A stretch of 64,000 nt of DNA, from NCBI RefSeq assembly GCF_011764565.1, contig NZ_AP022871.1, forward strand, positions 3,720,320-3,784,319. Direction: 5' to 3'. Position numbers and translations under genes: made by a program. This DNA is from Phytohabitans suffuscus (GTDB lineage: Bacteria > Actinomycetota > Actinomycetes > Mycobacteriales > Micromonosporaceae). A model generated the notes under the pieces. It was not told the origin of the DNA. It made no database searches and was given only the letters and a program-made list of their open reading frames with translations. Positions 38,397 through 47,391 of this stretch are shown here, piece by piece. Position 1 is the stretch's first letter. Every line of letters begins with the position of its first letter.

Positions 38397-39560
38397 GTGG
38401 CGGGCCAGCGTCAGGCGTTCAGCGGGATGCGTGGGATCGCCCCGACACCGACGTACGTCGTCATGCAGCCCACGACGCTGTGCAACCTCGACTGCGCGTA
38501 CTGCTATCTCCCCTTCCGCTCCGCCGACCGCAGGATGCCGGCGGCGGTGGCGGAGGCGGTCGCCGGCGCGGTCAACAAGTGGTCCGCAGCCGGCCGGTTC
38601 TCGGTGGTGTGGCACGGCGGTGAGCCGCTGGCCACCGGGCGGGAGCACTTCGCGACGCTGCTGGCACCGTTCGACCGGGGCGTCGAGCACCACGTGCAGA
38701 CCAACGCGACGCTGATCGACGACCGGTGGTGCGAGTTCTTCGCCGCCCACGAGATCCGGGTCAGCGTGAGCATCGACGGCCCGCGTGACCGCAACGCCGA
38801 TCGGGTCACCCGGGGCGGGCGCCCTTCGTACGACCGCATCCTCTGCGGCATCGAGGCGCTGCGGCGCCACGGCATCGGTTTCTCGGCCCTCTGCGTCGTG
38901 CCGCGGCCGGAGCCTGGGCTCGCCACCGAGCTGTACGACTACTTCCTCGACCTCGGCTGTGACGTGCTCGGCATCAACATCGAGGAGCTGGAGGGCGTCA
39001 ACGCCCGCTCCAACGCGCGCGACCCGGAGGCGGTCGCCGGCTTCTGGTCCGAGCTCGTGGGCGCGTGGCGCCGCGACCCGCGCATCCACGTACGCGAGGT
39101 GGAGTGGTCACTGCGCTACGCCGCCGCGGTGCTCGACGGTACGGCTGACGAGGTGCTACCCCGGCAGCTCGATCCCATACCCACCGTCGGGTACGACGGC
39201 TCGGTGGTCCTGCTCTCGCCCGAGCTGGCCGGCTTCACCGACCCCCGATACGCGGACTTCACCAGCGGTAACGTGCTCACGACCCCGTTGCCTGAGATCA
39301 TCGCGGGAGCGACCTCCGGCACGCCCTGGGTGGCCGAGTTCCTCGCCGGGGTGGAGGCGTGCCGGGCCACCTGTCCCTACTTCGGCTTCTGTGGCGGCGC
39401 GCACGCGGCCAACCGTTACTTCGAGCACGGGCGTTTCGACGGTACGGAGACCGACCACTGCCGCAACAGCAAGATCCATCTACTAGAGGGAGTGTTGGAC
39501 CATGCCCGAGACCACGAGCCACCACGAGCCTCGCGGTTGGGAGCGGGCGGACCCGTCTGA
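38397..39560 (+). CDS. amcB: Radical SAM/SPASM peptide maturase (AmcB-like, cyclophane-forming RiPP enzyme)
   Basis: A 387-aa protein with the radical SAM motif CNLDCAYC (Cys29/33/36) and a C-terminal SPASM-type cysteine cluster (CRATCPYFGFCGG, then DHC). VVWHGGEPLA and VSVSIDGP are typical of peptide-modifying members. GTG at 38397 has GGAGGAG upstream. The next gene encodes a short peptide whose last 18 residues carry aromatic-x-Asn motifs, as substrates of triceptide/cyclophane enzymes do. The name AmcB is by memory of that family; the assignment to cyclophane chemistry rests on the precursor. Confidence 0.8.
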   Translation: MAGQRQAFSGMRGIAPTPTYVVMQPTTLCNLDCAYCYLPFRSADRRMPAAVAEAVAGAVNKWSAAGRFSVVWHGGEPLATGREHFATLLAPFDRGVEHHVQTNATLIDDRWCEFFAAHEIRVSVSIDGPRDRNADRVTRGGRPSYDRILCGIEALRRHGIGFSALCVVPRPEPGLATELYDYFLDLGCDVLGINIEELEGVNARSNARDPEAVAGFWSELVGAWRRDPRIHVREVEWSLRYAAAVLDGTADEVLPRQLDPIPTVGYDGSVVLLSPELAGFTDPRYADFTSGNVLTTPLPEIIAGATSGTPWVAEFLAGVEACRATCPYFGFCGGAHAANRYFEHGRFDGTETDHCRNSKIHLLEGVLDHARDHEPPRASRLGAGGPV

Positions 39561-39768
39561 CGGTTCCGACGCTTCCGCCGCCCTCCCCGACCTGGTGGCT
39601 CAGCGGGTGCACGCCGCCCGCGCCGGGCTGACCGCCCTGCTGACCGAGGCGGAAGAGGCGCGCCGGCAGCGCGCCGAGGCCGCCCCCACGGACTCCGGCG
39701 CGGTCTGCGCCTGGAACCACTTCGAGAACATCCCCACGTTCTACAACTGGAACAACCGTCCCCGTTGA
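39502..39768 (+). CDS. amcA: RiPP precursor with aromatic-rich C-terminal core (AmcA-like, 88 aa)
   Basis: The first about 65 residues form an acidic leader with an Ala/Arg helix (LVAQRVHAARAGLTALLTEAE). The core is the C-terminal WNHFENIPTFYNWNNRPR. It contains FEN, FYN and WNN, three-residue motifs with an aromatic first position and Asn third, the pattern crosslinked into cyclophanes by triceptide-type radical SAM enzymes. It begins inside the maturase gene (59-bp overlap) at an ATG with AGAGGGAG upstream. No transporter or protease gene is adjacent. Confidence 0.75.
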   Translation: MPETTSHHEPRGWERADPSDGSDASAALPDLVAQRVHAARAGLTALLTEAEEARRQRAEAAPTDSGAVCAWNHFENIPTFYNWNNRPR

Positions 39769-39793
39769 GAAGCTGACCCACGCCCGACCGGCT

Positions 39794-39826
39794 CAGGGCA
39801 CCCCGACGAGAAAGCGGGGTGCCCTG
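39794..39826 (+). terminator. Terminator hairpin after the RiPP locus
   Basis: CAGGGCACCCCG / CGGGGTGCCCTG is a perfect 12-bp stem with a 9-nt loop, 25 bp after the precursor stop. No T run follows, as often in actinobacteria. Confidence 0.75.
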
Positions 39827-39903
39827 GTCGCGTCAGGCGGGTGACGTGGCGCGGGCACGCATGAGCACGCGGCTGTCGCCGCGTGCTCAAGTGTGACTAC
39901 CGG

Positions 39904-40116
39904 TCAGCGGGCGCGAGGCGCCCAGTCGTCCGGGTCGTCTGCGTCGTCGTCCTCGTCATCGTCGACGTAGTCCTTGTAGTCGTCGTCGATGACGTGGTCC
40001 GACTTGCCGCTGCCGGAGAGTTCTCGCTGCAAGGCGGCGAGGTCGGTGTTCGGGGAGTGGTACTTCAACTCCCGGGCCACCTTTGTCTGCTTGGCCTTAG
40101 CACGGCCGCGCCCCAT
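39904..40116 (-). CDS. DUF3073 family small protein (70 aa)
   Basis: MGRGRAKAKQTKVARELKYHS is the characteristic basic start of DUF3073. The second half is extremely acidic (DYVDDDEDDDADDPDDW). This bipolar small protein is typical of actinobacteria and has no assigned function. The ATG at 40114-40116 is chosen over upstream in-frame codons because the conserved family begins there. Confidence 0.9.
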   Translation of the reverse strand: MGRGRAKAKQTKVARELKYHSPNTDLAALQRELSGSGKSDHVIDDDYKDYVDDDEDDDADDPDDWAPRAR

Positions 40117-40331
40117 GGCTCGACCCCCTCGCACAGAATTCGGGGCAGCCCGAAGGCGGGCCCCGATGACGTCAGGCATCTCTCGTGGCTCTTACGGTAC
40201 ATGGGGATGCCACGGTTCGGCACCTCGGGTTACCCGCGCCACCCCCGCGCGTCGCGCGAGATCGCCCGGATCCGGTCTCCGAGGCGGGTAAGGGTCGTTT
40301 TGCGGAATCGGTCATGACTCCTGGCCGCCCA

Positions 40332-41414
40332 TCAGCTCAGATGGATCGAACGCAGCCGGCCGACCTCCGCCATGCGCCGCTCGGCGAGGTGATCGGCGGC
40401 CACCGCGGGCGGTACCCCGTCGGCGTCGGCGAGCCGCAGGATGTCCCTGGTGGTCTCGTAGACCCGGCTGGCGCGCAGCTTCGCCCGCTCGAAGTTGAAG
40501 CCCTCGATCTCGTCGGCGACCTGGATCACGCCACCCGCGTTGACGACGTAGTCAGGCGCGTACAGCACGCCGCGGTCGGCGAGCAGCTTTTCGACACCGG
40601 GGTGGGCGAGCTGGTTGTTGGCCGCGCCGGTGACCACCTTGGCGCGCAGGATCGGCACCGTGTCGTCGTCGAGCGCGCCGCCCAGCGCGCACGGCGCGTA
40701 CACGTCGATGTCGGAGGTGATCAGCGCGGTGCTGTCGTCGACGATGTCGACCTGGGGGTGGGTGCGCCGCACGAACTCGACCGCCGCCTCGTTGACGTCG
40801 GTGGCGACCACCTTGGCGCCGTCGTCCAGCAGGTGGCCCACCAGCACCTTGCCCACCTTGCCCAGCCCGGCGACACCGACGCGGCGCCCGGCGAGCGTGG
40901 GCGAGCCCCAGGTGTGCTCGGCGGCGGCGCGCATGCCCTGGAAGACGCCCCAGGCGGTGAGGATCGAGGAGTCGCCGGCGCCGCCGTGCTCGCGGCTGCG
41001 GCCGGTCACGTACCGGGTCTCGCGGGCCACCACGTCCATGTCCGCGACGTACGTCCCGACGTCGCAGGCGGTGTAGTAGCGGCCGCCGAGGGACTGCACG
41101 AAGCGGCCGTACGCCCGCAGGAGAGGCTCGGTCTTGACGCGCTCCGGGTCGCCCCAGATGACCGCCTTGCCGCCGCCGTGGTCGAGGCCGGCGAGCGCGT
41201 TCTTGTACGCCATGCCACGGGAGAGGTCGAGCACGTCGCGGAGGGCGTCCGCCTCGCTCGCGTACGGGTAGAAGCGGGTGCCGCCGAGGGCGGGACCGAG
41301 CGCGGTGGAGTAGATGCCGATGATGGCCTTCAGGCCGGTCTGCTGGTCCTGGCAGAAGACCACCTGTTCGTGAGCGGTGGCGTCATGGCCTTCGGTGCTG
41401 GTGAACACATGCAT
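40332..41414 (-). CDS. vdh: Valine (Leu/Phe/Glu-type) dehydrogenase
   Basis: A 360-aa amino-acid dehydrogenase that oxidatively deaminates branched-chain amino acids with NAD. Catalytic Lys-type motifs are seen in GGTRFYPY and [18 protein letters not shown]; the Rossmann loop is [11 protein letters not shown]; a late NAD motif is TGAANNQLA. In streptomycetes the homologue supplies acyl-CoA starters from valine. Monocistronic, divergent from the 279-aa gene. The start [11 protein letters not shown] is conserved in Vdh. Confidence 0.9.
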   Translation of the reverse strand: MHVFTSTEGHDATAHEQVVFCQDQQTGLKAIIGIYSTALGPALGGTRFYPYASEADALRDVLDLSRGMAYKNALAGLDHGGGKAVIWGDPERVKTEPLLRAYGRFVQSLGGRYYTACDVGTYVADMDVVARETRYVTGRSREHGGAGDSSILTAWGVFQGMRAAAEHTWGSPTLAGRRVGVAGLGKVGKVLVGHLLDDGAKVVATDVNEAAVEFVRRTHPQVDIVDDSTALITSDIDVYAPCALGGALDDDTVPILRAKVVTGAANNQLAHPGVEKLLADRGVLYAPDYVVNAGGVIQVADEIEGFNFERAKLRASRVYETTRDILRLADADGVPPAVAADHLAERRMAEVGRLRSIHLS

Positions 41415-41685
41415 GGGGCTGCCTCCGGGCAGTCGATGTGCACCCTTTTGGGGTGCGACGACCTGAACGGCCGGCAGGGTTGTCGCCGGCCCGATCCCGA
41501 GCCTAGGTCCTAAACGCGACGGCTGACCTGGCCGCGTACCGCCGGAAACAACCTTCATCGACCCCGGCTCGCCGTCCGCCGTATTCGAGTCGAAGACCGG
41601 TCGAGTCCACCGCGCTGTCCGGTTGAAGAAGGTTCGTTGGTGACGGCGACGTTGTCGGCGTACTTTTTCGTGGGAGGATCGCGCC

Positions 41686-42525
41686 GTGCCGTCGCTGTTC
41701 GCTTCGTATTTGCGGGTCTATGAGCCGTTGACCGCCTTCGACCGCGATCGCCAGATGTTCTGGCGCCGGTACGTCCGGGAGGGTCGCGCGGTGGCGCCGC
41801 TCGAAGGTCCCGGCCGCCAGCGCACCGCCGTGCTCGAGGCGCTGGGCGCCGGCTGGACGAGGCTGCCCGACCTGCCCGACGAGGCGTATGTCCTGGAAGC
41901 CGACGACACGTTGCTGGTCTGTCCCTGGAATCTGCGGGTGCGGGTCGCTGAGGCGGCGCTGAGCGCCCGCGACGGGGTGCCCTCGGTGCTGGCGGACGCG
42001 TTCGTGCCGCCGATCCTCGCCGGGCAGGCCAAGGCGATCGTCGAAGACTGGCGCAGCGGGGCCCGGGTGCTGGAGCACGGGGTGCCGCGGGTGCACGAGC
42101 AGATCGCGACCTGGGGCGTGCCGCTGCGGTGGTTCGTTTTCGTCGACGCGGAGGAGCGGGAGTTCGTCACGCGGCGCGGGCGGCGGGCGCTGCGCTACCG
42201 CACCGAGATCTCCAAGGCGCGGCGGCGGGCGCACCGGGGCGTCTCGGTGCTGCGCAAGTCGGTGGGAGACGCGCCGATCACCGAGGCGGTCGAAGAGGGC
42301 GCGCGGTGGCTGGAGGAGTTCCACCCGCGCTCGGTGGTGGAGCTCGACTACGGCGGCCTTGTCGACCTTCTGTCGGATGAAGTGCTGGAAGCGGACGATT
42401 CGCCCAAACTGGTGGCCGCCGGGCTGGCCGGACTCTCCCGCGGCGACGCCGACGCGGCGACCGAGGCGTACGAGAAGCTGGTGTCAAGGTGGCGCGCTGT
42501 GCAGCTGCTGGAGCGGTGCAATTAA
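41686..42525 (+). CDS. Conserved actinobacterial hypothetical protein (279 aa)
   Basis: A cytosolic protein without signal or membrane segments. Conserved-looking motifs are [17 protein letters not shown] near the start, [44 protein letters not shown], and a basic stretch [17 protein letters not shown] recall such genes next to bldC in streptomycetes and relatives, but no function is known to me. The C-terminal part has a helical acidic segment. Confidence 0.75.
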   Translation: MPSLFASYLRVYEPLTAFDRDRQMFWRRYVREGRAVAPLEGPGRQRTAVLEALGAGWTRLPDLPDEAYVLEADDTLLVCPWNLRVRVAEAALSARDGVPSVLADAFVPPILAGQAKAIVEDWRSGARVLEHGVPRVHEQIATWGVPLRWFVFVDAEEREFVTRRGRRALRYRTEISKARRRAHRGVSVLRKSVGDAPITEAVEEGARWLEEFHPRSVVELDYGGLVDLLSDEVLEADDSPKLVAAGLAGLSRGDADAATEAYEKLVSRWRAVQLLERCN

Positions 42526-42782
42526 GCCCGATTTCGTTGCAGTGGGCGCGCTCCCAGGCGCCAAAAAACAGGTGATTGGCTAGTCACAAAGCGTGACAGA
42601 GCGTCCAAAAAAGTTGGTTTCTGGCGTATAAAATCACCATAAATCGGTCATTGCTCATCCGTCCATCCAGGGACGTTAGGCCGTTCGGCCCATGTCGGAC
42701 ATCGGGGACTAGCCGGACCATGGGAGACGCGTCGGCCGGCGGGACCCCGGCCGATGTCTATAGGTATGTGGAGGAGTGACCG
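42526..42782 (+). promoter_or_regulatory. bldC promoter region
   Basis: The 257-bp gap is strikingly A/T-richer than its surroundings around 42560-42650 (AAAAAA, AAAAAAGTTGG, TATAAAATCACCATAAATC). No gene is seen. BldC binds A/T-rich direct repeats, so autoregulation here is plausible but not demonstrated. Confidence 0.5.
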
Positions 42783-42992
42783 ATGGCATCGCGTACGCAT
42801 GAACCAGAGCCGCTACTCACGCCGGCCGAGGTGGCGTCGATGTTCCGTGTTGACCCAAAGACCGTGACCCGGTGGGCGAAGGCGGGAAAGCTCAGTGCGA
42901 TCCGGACTCTGGGTGGCCACCGGCGTTACCGCGAGTCTGAGGTTCGCGCCTTGCTGCAGGGGCAGATTCCCCAGCAGCGCCAAGGGGACTGA
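42783..42992 (+). CDS. bldC: Developmental regulator BldC (MerR-like HTH, 69 aa)
   Basis: A minimal MerR-type winged helix: PLLTPAEVASMFRVDPKTVTRWAKAGKLSAIRTLGGHRRYRESEV. It is nearly identical in design to streptomycete BldC, which holds back the switch to sporulation by cooperative binding to DNA repeats. ATG with GGAGGAG upstream (42770-42777). A strong bidirectional hairpin follows. Confidence 0.96.
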   Translation: MASRTHEPEPLLTPAEVASMFRVDPKTVTRWAKAGKLSAIRTLGGHRRYRESEVRALLQGQIPQQRQGD

Positions 42993-43020
42993 CGCACCGC
43001 ACTCCAGTCGAGCCTTCGTA

Positions 43021-43058
43021 CGAGGGGCGGGACACCAGCAGTGGTGTCCCGCCCCTCG
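43021..43058. terminator. Bidirectional terminator between bldC and the ABC operon
   Basis: A perfect 17-bp stem (CGAGGGGCGGGACACCA and its complement) with a 4-nt GCAG loop lies between convergent genes. Confidence 0.85.
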
Positions 43059-43072
43059 ACTGTGTGGAGCTA

Positions 43073-43762
43073 CTAGGCGAGCGCGGGATCGGGCGTGGCC
43101 AGGGCGCCATCGCGGAGCGTGAGCACGCGGTCGGCCATGTCGATGAGGCTCGCGTCGTGTGTGGCCACCAGCGCCGTCATGCCGCGCGCCCGCACCAGCG
43201 CCCGCAACAGGTCCATAATGGACCGTCCGGTCTCCGAGTCGAGCTGGCCGGTGGGCTCGTCGGCGATGAGCAGCTTCGGGTCGTTGGCCAGCGCCCGGGC
43301 GACCGCCACGCGCTGCTGCTGGCCGCCGGAAAGCTCGTACGGCCGCTGCGCCGCGTGCGCCCCCAGCCCCACCATCTCCAGCAGCATCGCCACCTTCTCC
43401 TCGCGCTCGGCCGGTGGCACCTTGGCAAGTCGCAGGGGTACGCCGATGTTCTCCGCGGCGGACAGGATCGGGATCAGGCCGAACGACTGGAAGACGAACC
43501 CGATCGTGCCGCGCCGCAGTGACAGCAGCTCCGGCTCGCTCGCGGCGGTGACGTCGTGACCCGCCACGTGCACGGTGCCGGCGGTCGGGCGGTCGAGCCC
43601 GCCGATGAGGTTGAGCAGCGTGGTCTTGCCGGCCCCGGAGCGGCCCCGGATCGCCACCAGCTCGCCCTCGCCGGCCGCGAAGCTCACGTCCCGTACGGCG
43701 TGCACCACCCGGCCGCCGCTGCCGAAGCCGCGGCTGACGCCCTCTACCCGGACGATCATCAC
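43073..43762 (-). CDS. ABC transporter ATPase (MacB/LolD type, 229 aa)
   Basis: A complete ATPase: Walker A GRSGAGKTT, Q-loop FVFQSFGLIP, signature LSGGQQQRVAVARAL, Walker B LLIADEPTGQLD, switch THD. This subtype works with FtsX-like permeases that do not translocate in the classic way (MacB, LolCDE). It is the last gene of an operon with two permeases. The GTG start overlaps the previous stop by 4 bp. Confidence 0.93.
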   Translation of the reverse strand: MMIVRVEGVSRGFGSGGRVVHAVRDVSFAAGEGELVAIRGRSGAGKTTLLNLIGGLDRPTAGTVHVAGHDVTAASEPELLSLRRGTIGFVFQSFGLIPILSAAENIGVPLRLAKVPPAEREEKVAMLLEMVGLGAHAAQRPYELSGGQQQRVAVARALANDPKLLIADEPTGQLDSETGRSIMDLLRALVRARGMTALVATHDASLIDMADRVLTLRDGALATPDPALA

Positions 43763-44709
43763 TCACCATCCCCGCGGCGGACCTCGACATGGTCGGGCTC
43801 GAGGTTGAGCTTGACCCGTTCGCGCAGCGCCAGCGCGTCGACGAAGGCGGCCGGCAGCTGCATGCGCCCGGCGCGGTCGAGCAGCGCGTACTCCTCGGTC
43901 ACCAGCTCGTGCGAGCCGTCGTCGGCGACCCGCGCCGAGCGGCGTACCTCCGACGCGGTCCGGCCGTCGCGGATCGCGACGGTGCGGCGGACCTGGGACG
44001 CGACCTGGGCGTCGTGGGTGACCACCACGATCGTGACGCCCAGCTCCGCGTTGATGGTGCGGAGCGCACCGAAGACCTCGCCGGCGGTGGCCTCGTCGAG
44101 CTCGCCCGTGGGCTCGTCGGCGAAGAGCACCTCGGGGTCGTTGGCGACCGCCACGGCCACCGCGCACCGCTGCTGCTCGCCACCGCTCATCTGGGACGGC
44201 CGCCGGTCCGCGCAGTGCGCGACGCCGACCATCTCCAGCAGCTCCTGAGCCCGGGTACCGGCGCGGCGGCGGGCCAGGCGCATCGGCAGCTCGACGTTCT
44301 CCCTGGCGCTGAGGTACGGCAGCAGGTTGCGCGCGGTCTGCTGCCACACGAAGCCGACCATGTGCCGCCGGTAGCGCAGGCGCCGCTTCGCCGACATCGT
44401 CAGCAGGTCGACCCCGGCCACCCGGGCGATGCCGGCGGTCGGCACGTCGAGGCCGGAGAGGATGTTGAGCAGGGTCGACTTGCCCGATCCGGAAGCGCCC
44501 ACGATCGCCAGCAGCTCGCCGCGGTCGACCACGAGGTCGAGCCCCTGGAGCGCGACGACCTCGACGCCGTCGGTCTTGAAGATGCGCACCAGGCCGTCGC
44601 AGACGATGTGGCCGCGCAGCCGCTCCGAGCCACCCGCCCGTGCGGCGGCCCGCTCGGCGGCCCGCCGCTGCAACTCCGCCAGGCTCGGCGTGTCCGTGGT
44701 CGCCGTCAC
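43759..44709 (-). CDS. ABC transporter ATPase (MacB-like) with N- and C-terminal extensions (316 aa)
   Basis: The ATPase core has Walker A GASGSGKST, Q-loop FVWQQTARNLLPYLS, signature MSGGEQQR and Walker B LFADEPTGELD. About 30 residues precede the core and about 70 follow it, ending in a region with GRMQLPAAFVDAL that looks like a small SpoVT/AbrB-like domain. The second ATPase of the operon, coupled to its neighbour. It may pair with one of the two permeases, giving two systems or one hetero-complex. Confidence 0.9.
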   Translation of the reverse strand: MTATTDTPSLAELQRRAAERAAARAGGSERLRGHIVCDGLVRIFKTDGVEVVALQGLDLVVDRGELLAIVGASGSGKSTLLNILSGLDVPTAGIARVAGVDLLTMSAKRRLRYRRHMVGFVWQQTARNLLPYLSARENVELPMRLARRRAGTRAQELLEMVGVAHCADRRPSQMSGGEQQRCAVAVAVANDPEVLFADEPTGELDEATAGEVFGALRTINAELGVTIVVVTHDAQVASQVRRTVAIRDGRTASEVRRSARVADDGSHELVTEEYALLDRAGRMQLPAAFVDALALRERVKLNLEPDHVEVRRGDGE

Positions 44710-44749
44710 CGCGCCCCTCCGGCCCCGGAAGGCGGTCTGCGCCGCTCGC

Positions 44750-47391
44750 TCACTGTGCCCCCTCTCCCACGCGGAGCACCTCGCCGAGGCGCATCCGCCG
44801 GTTGATCACATTCTCGACGACGACCGCGGCGGCCAGGGCGGCCACCACCAGCACCAGCACCGCGCCGACCAGGAGCGGGTCGAGGGCGGTGCGTACCACC
44901 GCGCCGCTGGTGAAGCTCGACAGACCGAGCGCGGGCCCGATCACCCGGGGCAGGAACACACCCACCAGGCCGCCGGCCAGCACCGCGATGGTCACGAGGG
45001 GGACCAGCTCGTACACGAGCAGGCCGCGGCCCTGGCGACCGGAGAGGCCGAGCGTGCGGAGGCGGGAGAGCACCTGGCCGCGTACCCGGGCGCCGGCCAG
45101 CACGGTGAAGCCGACCGCCAGCAGCGCCAGTGCGGTCGCGCCGACCGCCCCGATGGTGAACGTGAAGCTCAGCACCTCGTTGGCGCCGGTCTGGTCCAGG
45201 TCGCGGCGGTGGTCGGTCCAGGTGGTGACCGTGACCGTCGCACCGGTGGCGCTCGCCGCACGCAGCGCCTCCGGGCTCGCGTCACCCGCGACGAGGAACT
45301 GGTCCGGCGCGATCACCGCGGGATCCGGCAGCGCCTGCCGTGGCAGCACGATGAACCGGCCGGACGGCGAGCCCACGCCCGGAAAGGCGTCCGCCACCGC
45401 GGCGACCGTGAAGTCGTACGACCGGCTGCGGATGGTCGCCGCCCCGCCGGACGCGCCCAGCTCGGCGGCCACGTCGGGTGAGACCACGGCGGGTATCGGG
45501 CCGCTGCCCGGCCGGGCGTCGACGAGTGCGGCCGGCAGTGACACGCCGGTGCCGCTCGCCGCGGCGACCCGGGCGAGGGCCTCTGCGTCCACGGCGGCCA
45601 CCTGTACCGAGGCGGTGTTGCCGGCGCCGGTCGTGAACTGGGTGGCGGGGTCGACGGTCACCGGTGCCACGGCGGTCACCCCGGGCACGGCGGCGAGCCG
45701 GCCGGCGACCTCCGGGCCGAAGGCGTACCCGGACACCTGCGCGTCGGCGGGGATCTCCAGGTCGGTTGCGCGGTCGCGGGCGTCGCCGATCGACGACATG
45801 ACCACGCCGCTGAAGATCCCGGTGGCGATCGCGACCACCAGCACCGCCAGCGGGCCGATCGTGACCGGGGCGCCCCGGCCGGCGCGGGCCAGGCCGAGGA
45901 AGGCGACCGCGCCCCGGGCCCGCGCGGCGAGCCTGCCGAGCTGGCCCAGCGGCCAGGGGAAGACCCGCAGGGCGACGATCGCCGCGCCGACCGCGAGCAG
46001 CACGGGCACCGACGCCAGGTACGGGTCGACGCCGCCGTCCGGGCTCAACCCGCGGCGCCGCAGCAGGTACGCGCCGAGGCCGGCGACCAGCAGGAAGAAC
46101 AGCTCGGCGGTGAGCCGCCGCGTCGACGGCCGGTGCCGCACGAGGTCCTGCCGGCGGGCGGTGAACGACAGCCGCCGCTGGCTCGCCGCGGCGAGCGCCG
46201 GGATCACCAGCGTGGCCACCGCACCCGCCCCGACGACCAGCCAGCCGGTGGCCGCCGGGCGGCCGGGTACGTACGTGGCGAGCAGCCAGCCGGCCGCCGT
46301 GGCCAGCGGGAGCACGACGAGCGACTCGGCCAGCGCCCGCCCGCCGATCGTCGCGACCGTGCCGCCCCGCGCCCGCAGCAGCGCGAACTCCTCGCGCCGC
46401 CGCTCCACCGCCAGCGCGGCGGCGAGCGCGATCAACCCGAGGAGCGTGGCGACCAGGCCGGCCTGTACGACCGCCAGCAGCGCCGACACCGCCCGCAGCT
46501 GCCCGTCGAAGCGGACGAGCGCGGCGTCGAGGCTCGTCGAGGTGGACATGCCCGGGGCGGGCGGGGTGCGCTTGACCTCGGCCAGCGCGGTCGTGACCGC
46601 CTGGAGCGCGCCGCCGTCGAGGCGGCTTTCGTCGATCCGGTAGCGCCAGGCCAGCGCGGGTGAGGTCAGCCTGGGGGCCGCCGCACCGAGGCCCGGGCCG
46701 TCGGTCACCGCCAGCGCGGACGCCGGTACCTCCGGGATGCCGGGCAGGCCCGGGAACGGCTCCAGCGCGAGGCGGATCGTGTCCCAGGCGAGATCGGCGG
46801 CGTCCACCGGCTCGAAGAGACCCACGACCGCGAACCGCACCCCACCCCCGCCGGGCCGCCCTGCTGGGTCGGGTCGACGTCCAGGATCGTGCCCACGGGC
46901 GCGGCGAGCTGCTCGGCCACCGGCCCGGAGAGCGCCACCTCGACGGTCGGGGCGCCGGCGCTGTTGGACGGCCAGCGGCCGGTGGTGAGGCGTACCCGCT
47001 CGTCCATGCCGTCCTGGGTGCGCAGGCCCAGCAGGGTGCGCGGCCCGGACGGCGCGAGCGTGACGCCTTCCAACCCGGCCGTGAACCACGCCTGGCTCAC
47101 GAGTCCGGGCAGCGGCGCGGGCAGGCGGTCGCGGTACATCGGCAGCGCGCCGGCCGAGCTGCTCAGCGTTGGGTCGGCGTTGAGGGTGTCGGGGCGCTGT
47201 TCGAGCACGATGTCCCGGGCCGCGTACGGCAGCCGGGCCACGTCTTCGCGCAGCGCGCGGTCGGACAGGTCGTTGGCCAGCCGGGGCGCGGCCGTGATCA
47301 GGAGGGCGGCGACCAGGGCGAGGGCGGCGAGCAGCCCGAACTGCCCCGCGAAGACCCGGACCCGCCAGAGCACACCGCCCACGCGCCTCAT
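44750..47391 (-). CDS. FtsX-like ABC permease (about 880 aa); one-base frame break
   Basis: N-terminal membrane helix (GQFGLLAALALVAALLI), large extracytoplasmic part, then FtsX-type helix blocks (SALLAVVQAGLVATLLGLIAL and, near the C-terminus, LLAVGFTVLAGARVRGQVLSRLRTLGLS). The frame shifts at the G4 run of the gene strand (46840-46843). One added G joins QGGPAGVG to VRFAVVGLFEP. With that correction the gene is complete and starts with MRRVGGVLW, its ATG overlapping the upstream stop (ATGA). Confidence 0.88.
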
